From positions 1-58,879 of the forward strand of contig NZ_CAJYGK010000019.1 in the NCBI RefSeq assembly GCF_913773725.1: DNA of 58,879 nt, read 5' to 3'. Shown here in pieces: positions 54,212-58,879 of the stretch (the first letter of the stretch is position 1; each line of letters opens with the position of its first letter). The position numbers were made by a program, and so were the translations under genes. A model generated the notes under the pieces. The model did not search any database and had not been told where the DNA came from. It saw only the letters and a program-made list of their open reading frames with translations. The stretch is from an uncultured Aquabacterium sp. Lineage in GTDB: Bacteria > Pseudomonadota > Gammaproteobacteria > Burkholderiales > Burkholderiaceae_C.

Positions 54212-54802
54212 TCACCCCCCTGCGGCAGCCCGCCCCATGCGGTGGGCTTCGGCCACCCACGCTGCCCGTTGTTCAGGCGTGGCCGTCTTCACCGGGCCCC
54301 ATTGGCGGACCTGCTGGCAGCGCACGCCGCAGAACGACAGCACCTGGTTGCGCACCACGCGGCGGCCGGGTCGGCCGTAGACCAGCGTGTCCCACAGCGG
54401 CGGGGTGTCCGAGGTGATGATGACGTCGGCGCTCCGCCCCGTCAGCAGCTTGTCCCACAGCAGCCCCTTGTCGCGGTACTTGAAACCGAAGCCGGGCACC
54501 AGCGCGCGGTCGAGCACGGCCTTGGCCTGCGCCGGCATGGCGCCCCACCAGTAGGGGTGCACCCACAGCATGTGCTCGCACCAGGTAGTGGCCTCCTGCC
54601 ACGCCTGCAGGGAAGGCTCCAGCGGCGGGTTCGGCGCCCCGTAGCCTGCAAAGCCTCCCACATCGAAGGCCATTTCGGACAGCTTGAGCAGGCGGACGTC
54701 TGCCCCCTCGTCGCGTGCGCCGTCGGCATACGCCTGCGCCAGCCCCTCACACAGAGATCCCGCCCGCGGATGGGCAGCCCAGACAAACACACGCCGTGCC
54801 AT
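54212..54802 (-). CDS. flavodoxin-like NAD(P)H quinone oxidoreductase (KefF/MdaB type)
   Basis: Encodes 196 residues. Flavodoxin-like fold: VFVWAAHPRAGSLCEGLA at the N-terminus, the FMN/FAD loop near HMLWVHPYWWGAMPAQAKAVLDRAL and GFGFKYRDKGLLWDKLLTGRSA. A two-electron quinone reductase that protects against electrophiles. Divergent from the TetR gene, with the TCACGT/ACGTGA operator between them. Confidence 0.88.
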   Translation of the reverse strand: MARRVFVWAAHPRAGSLCEGLAQAYADGARDEGADVRLLKLSEMAFDVGGFAGYGAPNPPLEPSLQAWQEATTWCEHMLWVHPYWWGAMPAQAKAVLDRALVPGFGFKYRDKGLLWDKLLTGRSADVIITSDTPPLWDTLVYGRPGRRVVRNQVLSFCGVRCQQVRQWGPVKTATPEQRAAWVAEAHRMGRAAAGG

Positions 54803-54815
54803 GCTCGACCCCAAT

Positions 54816-54846
54816 ACGTGACAACCCATCACGTTTACGAACGTGA
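54816..54846. promoter_or_regulatory. TetR-type operator, three half-sites ACGTGA/TCACGT/ACGTGA
   Basis: ACGTGA (54816-54821), TCACGT (54829-54834) and ACGTGA (54841-54846). The last two form an 18-bp dyad TCACGT-N6-ACGTGA; the first two form a 19-bp dyad with a 7-base spacer. Located between the divergent quinone reductase and TetR genes. Confidence 0.75.
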
Positions 54847-54877
54847 CTCTCCGTCAGCTTTGTGCGAAAGTCAAGCC

Positions 54878-55516
54878 ATGGTCGAGTCGTTCACTTGTGC
54901 TCCCGCACGCCCCCTGCCTGTTCAGGCCCGCAGCCGCGCCCGCGTCGAGCGTGTGCTGGACGCCACCACCGCCCTCATCGAAGCGCACGGCGTGGACGCC
55001 GTCGCCATCAGCGACATCGCAGCCCGCTCGGGCGTGACGCCGGCCTCCATCTACCGCTACTTTCCCGACAAGATCGCCATCATCGCCACGCTGGCCGAGC
55101 GCCACAGCGCGCACAGCCGGGCCTGCGTCGAAGCGGGGTTCGACACCGTGCGGTCGCCCGACGACCTGGTGCCCGCCGCGCAAGCCATGTTGCTGGGTTA
55201 CCAGGGCGTCTTCGACCACGTGCCGGGCGCACGGGCCATCTGGCAGGCCACCCAGGCGGATCCGCGCCTGCAGGCCCTGGACCGCGATGAGGTGGAGGCC
55301 CACGCCCGCACCATCGCGCGCGCCGTGAGCCGGGCTCTGCCCCAGGTCGACGCCGACGAGGCCCTGGCAATGGGGCGCCTGGTGACCGGCATCGTGGGGG
55401 CGGCCGTGCGCGGCGCAGCGGCCCTGCCACCCGAGGAAGGACTTCACCTGATCACCCTGTGCCGTGATGTGGTCCTGCCGCCCACCTTGACGCAGTTCGT
55501 GGCGCGCGTCCGCTGA
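54878..55516 (+). CDS. TetR/AcrR family transcriptional regulator
   Basis: Encodes 212 residues. The helix-turn-helix is in AISDIAARSGVTPASIYRYFPDK (in part) near residues 45-68, followed by an all-helical ligand domain. It probably represses itself and the divergent quinone reductase through the operator at 54816-54846. The ATG at 54878 gives a 33-residue lead before the motif; no strong ribosome site is apparent. Confidence 0.9.
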   Translation: MVESFTCAPARPLPVQARSRARVERVLDATTALIEAHGVDAVAISDIAARSGVTPASIYRYFPDKIAIIATLAERHSAHSRACVEAGFDTVRSPDDLVPAAQAMLLGYQGVFDHVPGARAIWQATQADPRLQALDRDEVEAHARTIARAVSRALPQVDADEALAMGRLVTGIVGAAVRGAAALPPEEGLHLITLCRDVVLPPTLTQFVARVR

Positions 55517-55581
55517 CGCCAGGGACAATATCGGTTTCGTCCCGTTTCACCTGAGCCTCGGGCTCAGCCGTGCTCTCCGCC

Positions 55582-56757
55582 ATGCGTTTTTCTCATCGCG
55601 CCAACGCCATCCGCCCCTTTCTGGCCATGGAGTTCGGCAAACACGCCGCCGAACTCGAGGCGGCCGGCCACCGTGTGATCAAGCTCAACCTGGGCGAGCC
55701 CGATTTCGGCGCGCCGCCTGCCGTGCTGGCCGAGCTGGCCCGAATCGCGCGTGACACCGCCCTGCCCTACACCGGCGCCCTGGGGCTGCCGGCCCTGCGC
55801 GAGGCCATTGCCGGCTTCTACCGTCGGGCGCACGGCATCGAGGTGCCGGCGCACCGCGTGGTCGTGACGGCCGGGGCCTCGGCGGCCTTGCTGCTGGTCA
55901 CGGCAGCGCTGGTCGATCCGGGTGACGAGGTGCTGGTCGGCGATCCGTCCTACCCCTGCAACCGCCAGTTCCTCAGCGGTTTCGGGGCCGATGTGCGGCT
56001 GGTGCCCACCGACGCTGCGGCCCGCTTCCAGCTGGACCTGGCCGCCGTCCAGCGGCACTGGAGCGCGCGCACGCGCGGGCTGATGATCGCCACGCCGTCC
56101 AACCCGACCGGCACGTCCGTGCCCGCCGAGGAACTGGCCGCCATCTGCGACTGGGCACGCGCCCGCGGAGCCTGGCGCATCGTCGACGAGATCTACCTCA
56201 ACCTGAGCGATGCCGACGCCCAGGGCCGACCCGCCCAGACCGTGCTGGCCTGCGACCCGGATGCGGTCGTGATCAACAGCTTCTCGAAGTACTTCGGAAT
56301 GACCGGCTGGCGGCTGGGCTGGGCCATCGTGCCCGAGGCCATGGTGCCGGTGATGGAGCGCCTGGCGCAGAACTACTACATCTGCCCGTCGACGCCGTCC
56401 CAGCTGGCGGCGCTGGCCTGCTTCACACCCGAATCCATCGCGGTGTGCGAGGAACGGCGCACCGAGTTCGCCGCGCGGCGCGCCCTGGTGCTGGCGGGGC
56501 TGGCCGCGGCCGGCCTGCATGTGCCGGTGCAGCCCGATGGCGCCTTCTATGTCTACATCGACGTCAGCCGCACCGGGCTCGACGCCATGGCCTTCTGCCA
56601 ACGCGCGCTGCAGGAAGCCCATGTGGCCCTGACGCCCGGCCACGACTTCGGACACTGCAGTGCCGCGTCGCATGTGCGGCTGTCGTATGCCGCCTCACGG
56701 GCCGATCTTCAGGAAGGCCTGCAACGGCTGGCGCGCTTCGTCGCCTCGCTGGGCTGA
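55582..56757 (+). CDS. class I/II pyridoxal phosphate aminotransferase
   Basis: Encodes 391 residues. KLNLGEPDFGAPP, TAGASAALLLVTAAL, TPSNPTGTSVP, RIVDEIYLNLS and the PLP lysine in NSFSKYFGMTGWRLGW near residue 236 place it in fold type I, subgroup Ia/Ib. Substrate unresolved (aspartate or branched/aromatic amino acids are typical). Stand-alone gene, 66 bases after the TetR gene. Confidence 0.9.
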   Translation: MRFSHRANAIRPFLAMEFGKHAAELEAAGHRVIKLNLGEPDFGAPPAVLAELARIARDTALPYTGALGLPALREAIAGFYRRAHGIEVPAHRVVVTAGASAALLLVTAALVDPGDEVLVGDPSYPCNRQFLSGFGADVRLVPTDAAARFQLDLAAVQRHWSARTRGLMIATPSNPTGTSVPAEELAAICDWARARGAWRIVDEIYLNLSDADAQGRPAQTVLACDPDAVVINSFSKYFGMTGWRLGWAIVPEAMVPVMERLAQNYYICPSTPSQLAALACFTPESIAVCEERRTEFAARRALVLAGLAAAGLHVPVQPDGAFYVYIDVSRTGLDAMAFCQRALQEAHVALTPGHDFGHCSAASHVRLSYAASRADLQEGLQRLARFVASLG

Positions 56758-56770
56758 CGAAACGGCCAAC

Positions 56771-57172
56771 TCACCACAGCGGGTGGGCGGCCAGCCAGGC
56801 CGATTCCTCGTCGTTCCACAAGCGGGTCTGCGCCTTGAAGTGCAGGCCATGCGCATCCTCGAGCGAGAACGTACCCAGGCTGCCCTGTCCCACATCCAGG
56901 ATCAGCTGCGTGCCCTGCATGTATTCGGCCTGCGTGCGGCCGGCATAGAAGGGCGCGCCGGCCACCGTGCCCAGCTGGATGTCCTCCTTGGTCAGCGGCA
57001 TCTCGCCCGGGCCGTAGCACATCGGGGTGCTGCCGTCGCAGCAGCCGTGCGACTGGTAGAAGAACACGTCACCGTGCGCTTCGCGCAGGCGGGCGATCAG
57101 GGCCTGGGCGGCCTCGGTGGCCACCACGCGCTGTACGTTGGTGATCGGGGTGTCGGTGCCTGCTGCGCCCAT
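56771..57172 (-). CDS. DUF779 family protein
   Basis: Encodes 133 residues. SHGCCDGSTPMCYGPGEMPL and the FSLEDAHGLHFKAQTRLW ending match DUF779 (AcaC-like) proteins, which have conserved cysteines and are often found beside aldehyde dehydrogenases. The ATG at 57172 has CGAGGAG upstream. Convergent with the aminotransferase. Confidence 0.88.
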   Translation of the reverse strand: MGAAGTDTPITNVQRVVATEAAQALIARLREAHGDVFFYQSHGCCDGSTPMCYGPGEMPLTKEDIQLGTVAGAPFYAGRTQAEYMQGTQLILDVGQGSLGTFSLEDAHGLHFKAQTRLWNDEESAWLAAHPLW

Positions 57173-57202
57173 GTCCTGCTCCTCGTGTCTGGCCTGCGGT
57201 GC

Positions 57203-57218
57203 GGGGGCACACGCCCCC
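57203..57218. terminator. hairpin GGGGGC-ACAC-GCCCCC
   Basis: A perfect 6-bp GC stem with a 4-base loop between the stop of the chemotaxis gene and the DUF779 start; a likely terminator of the former. Confidence 0.5.
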
Positions 57219-57269
57219 ACGCGGAACCAGAGTATGCCACACGAGGCCCTGGCGTGCGGCCCTGCGGCC

Positions 57270-58838
57270 TCAGGCGGCCAGCCGGAACACGCTGACAGCC
57301 TGAACCAGGTGCTGCGCCTGCTGGCTCAGGCTCTCTGCCGCGGCCGCGCTTTCCTCGACCAGGGCGGCGTTCTGCTGCGTCACCTGATCCAGTTGCGTCA
57401 CCGCCTGGCCGACCTGACCGATGCCGGTGCTCTGTTCCTGGGTCGCCGAACTGATTTCGTTGATCAGCTCGCTGACCCGGCGGACCTGCGCCATGACATC
57501 GTTCATCGTGCGGCCGGCCTGGTCAACCTGGTTGCTACCGGCTTCCACCTTCTCGACGCTGTCGTGGATCAGCGTGCGGATCTCGCGAGCGGCCTGGGCA
57601 CTGCGCTGCGCCAGGCTGCGCACTTCACCGGCGACGACGGCAAAGCCTCGGCCCTGCTCGCCGGCACGGGCGGCTTCCACCGCAGCGTTCAGCGCCAAGA
57701 TGTTGGTCTGGAAGGCGATGCCGTCGATCACACCGATGATCTCGCCGATCTGGCGGCTCGAGGCCGTGATGTCCGTCATCGTGGCCACGACACGCGCCAC
57801 CGCCTCGCCCCCGGCAGCCGCAGCCCCGCTGGCGGCCGTGGCCAGCGCCGAGGCCTTCTGTGCCGTGTCGGCGTTGTGCGCCACGGTGCCCGTCAGCTGC
57901 TCCATCGACGCGGCTGTCTGCTGCAGGTTGCTGGCCTGCTCCTCCGTGCGCTGGCTCAGATCCAGGTTGCCCGTGGCGATCTGGCCCGACGCGGTCGCGA
58001 TGCTGTCGCTGCTGGTGCGCACCTGTCCGACCAGTCGGCGCAGCGCTGCCTGCATGTCGGCCATCGCCATCACGATGCTGCCCGGTCGCGCCTGGCGCAG
58101 ATCGATGTCGGTGCCCAGATTGCCCGATGCAATGTCACCAGCCAGCGCAGCCACCTCGGCAGGCTCCCCGCCCAGCTGCCGGGTCAGGCCCCGGGTCAGC
58201 ACGATGCCGATGCCCACGCCCAGCACGGCAGACAGCGTCGTGAGCCCGAGCAGCAAGGCGGCCACCGACCGGTACATGGATTCCCCGTCCCGGGCGGCTT
58301 GCTGGCCTTGCTGCTCCTTCATGCGGGTCAGCTCGGTGAGCCGCTCGTCCAGCGCCTGGTTGGCCTGCCGCACAGTGCGGTCCAAGGCGGCCAGTTCCGC
58401 GTCCGCCTCTTGCAGGCGGGCCGGCGTGGCGGCAGCCATGTAGGCCATCGTGGCCGTTCGCCAGGCGGTGGCCATGTCGGCCACTTCGGCCACCAAGGCA
58501 CGCCCGCGGTCGGTGTAGAACCGAATGCGGGCCTCTCCGAACCAGTGGTCGAAGTCCTGCAGGGCCTTGTCCACCACCTGTCGCGCAGCGGCACGATCCT
58601 GGTCGTTCTGGGCCAGCGCCAGGCGAGCCCGGGCGCGGCCCACATAGATCAGGTTGATGTTCGCTTCCTTGAGGTGGGAGATGCCGAGCAGCTCCTTGTC
58701 ATAGAGGGTCTGGCTCTGCTCATTGAGCCGGGCCAATCCATGGATGCCGACGCCCGCCACGCCAGCGCCGAGCAGGATCACGGACAAGAACCCGGCAATC
58801 AGGCGGGTTCCCAGACGGAATTGAGAAAACAGGGCCAC
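57270..58838 (-). CDS. methyl-accepting chemotaxis protein
   Basis: Encodes 522 residues from a GTG start preceded by GGAAGGAG. A short cytoplasmic lead ([13 protein letters not shown]) is followed by TM1 at about 12-33, a four-helix-bundle ligand domain to about 190 and TM2 about 192-213. HAMP and the signalling domain follow, with the hairpin tip in [23 protein letters not shown]. No C-terminal CheR/CheB pentapeptide is present (it ends VFRLAA). Senses an unknown ligand and controls CheA. Confidence 0.92.
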   Translation of the reverse strand: MALFSQFRLGTRLIAGFLSVILLGAGVAGVGIHGLARLNEQSQTLYDKELLGISHLKEANINLIYVGRARARLALAQNDQDRAAARQVVDKALQDFDHWFGEARIRFYTDRGRALVAEVADMATAWRTATMAYMAAATPARLQEADAELAALDRTVRQANQALDERLTELTRMKEQQGQQAARDGESMYRSVAALLLGLTTLSAVLGVGIGIVLTRGLTRQLGGEPAEVAALAGDIASGNLGTDIDLRQARPGSIVMAMADMQAALRRLVGQVRTSSDSIATASGQIATGNLDLSQRTEEQASNLQQTAASMEQLTGTVAHNADTAQKASALATAASGAAAAGGEAVARVVATMTDITASSRQIGEIIGVIDGIAFQTNILALNAAVEAARAGEQGRGFAVVAGEVRSLAQRSAQAAREIRTLIHDSVEKVEAGSNQVDQAGRTMNDVMAQVRRVSELINEISSATQEQSTGIGQVGQAVTQLDQVTQQNAALVEESAAAAESLSQQAQHLVQAVSVFRLAA

Positions 58839-58879
58839 GTGGCGCTCCTTCCAACTTTGTAAGAGGGGGGACGCCGCAC

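Overview
The window reads as a chromosomal segment of a high-G+C Betaproteobacterium of the order Burkholderiales, probably near the Rubrivivax/Leptothrix/Aquabacterium group. This placement is inferred from base composition, codon use, gene density, a PEP-CTERM protein, and bauA/mmsA-type genes; no rRNA or tRNA is present to confirm it. I see no transposase, phage gene, CRISPR array or RNA gene.

Bases 1 to about 49,600 form one block of envelope, stress and polysaccharide genes. From left to right: a topoisomerase IB fragment, a DUF4142 lipoprotein, an AI-2E-type permease, a YihY protein and a BON lipoprotein; a minus-strand operon of hemerythrin, GH1-like hydrolase, a glycosyltransferase/FAD-enzyme fusion, amidohydrolase and GT4; rpoN; a glycine-rich protein; AsmA; a YfiR/CHASE8-histidine-kinase/DUF4398/OmpA group; a PRC-barrel protein; a lone receiver with a transglutaminase; an NtrC-type activator; a PEP-CTERM protein; a YghA-like SDR; a YqjD/YqjE/YqjK-like trio with recQ; a six-gene glycosyltransferase/carbamoyltransferase operon; a cyclopropane fatty acid synthase; Mn catalase and a ZIP transporter; egtB-egtD (ergothioneine); a second glycosyltransferase cluster with a UDP-glucuronate decarboxylase; and PAP2, DUF2062 and DUF3606 genes.

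What ties this block together is promoter sequence. Upstream of nearly every transcription unit, in the correct orientation, there is a sigma-54 type -24/-12 element with exact GG-N10-GC spacing. I count 23, of which 12 match GGCAYG-N4-TTGC strictly, including one in front of rpoN itself. The block also encodes one NtrC-family activator, and a 16-bp palindrome occurs twice in the gap between that activator and the PEP-CTERM gene. I therefore read the block as an RpoN-centred regulon for envelope remodelling, exopolysaccharide/glycoconjugate production and oxidative or desiccation-type stress, with rpoN and a candidate activator encoded inside it.

Bases 50,200 to the end look like ordinary metabolism: a LysR regulator divergent from a beta-alanine:pyruvate aminotransferase and a methylmalonate-semialdehyde dehydrogenase, a TetR/quinone-reductase divergent pair with a clear operator, an aminotransferase, a DUF779 protein and a methyl-accepting chemotaxis protein. 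I found no sigma-54 elements in the intergenic gaps of this part.
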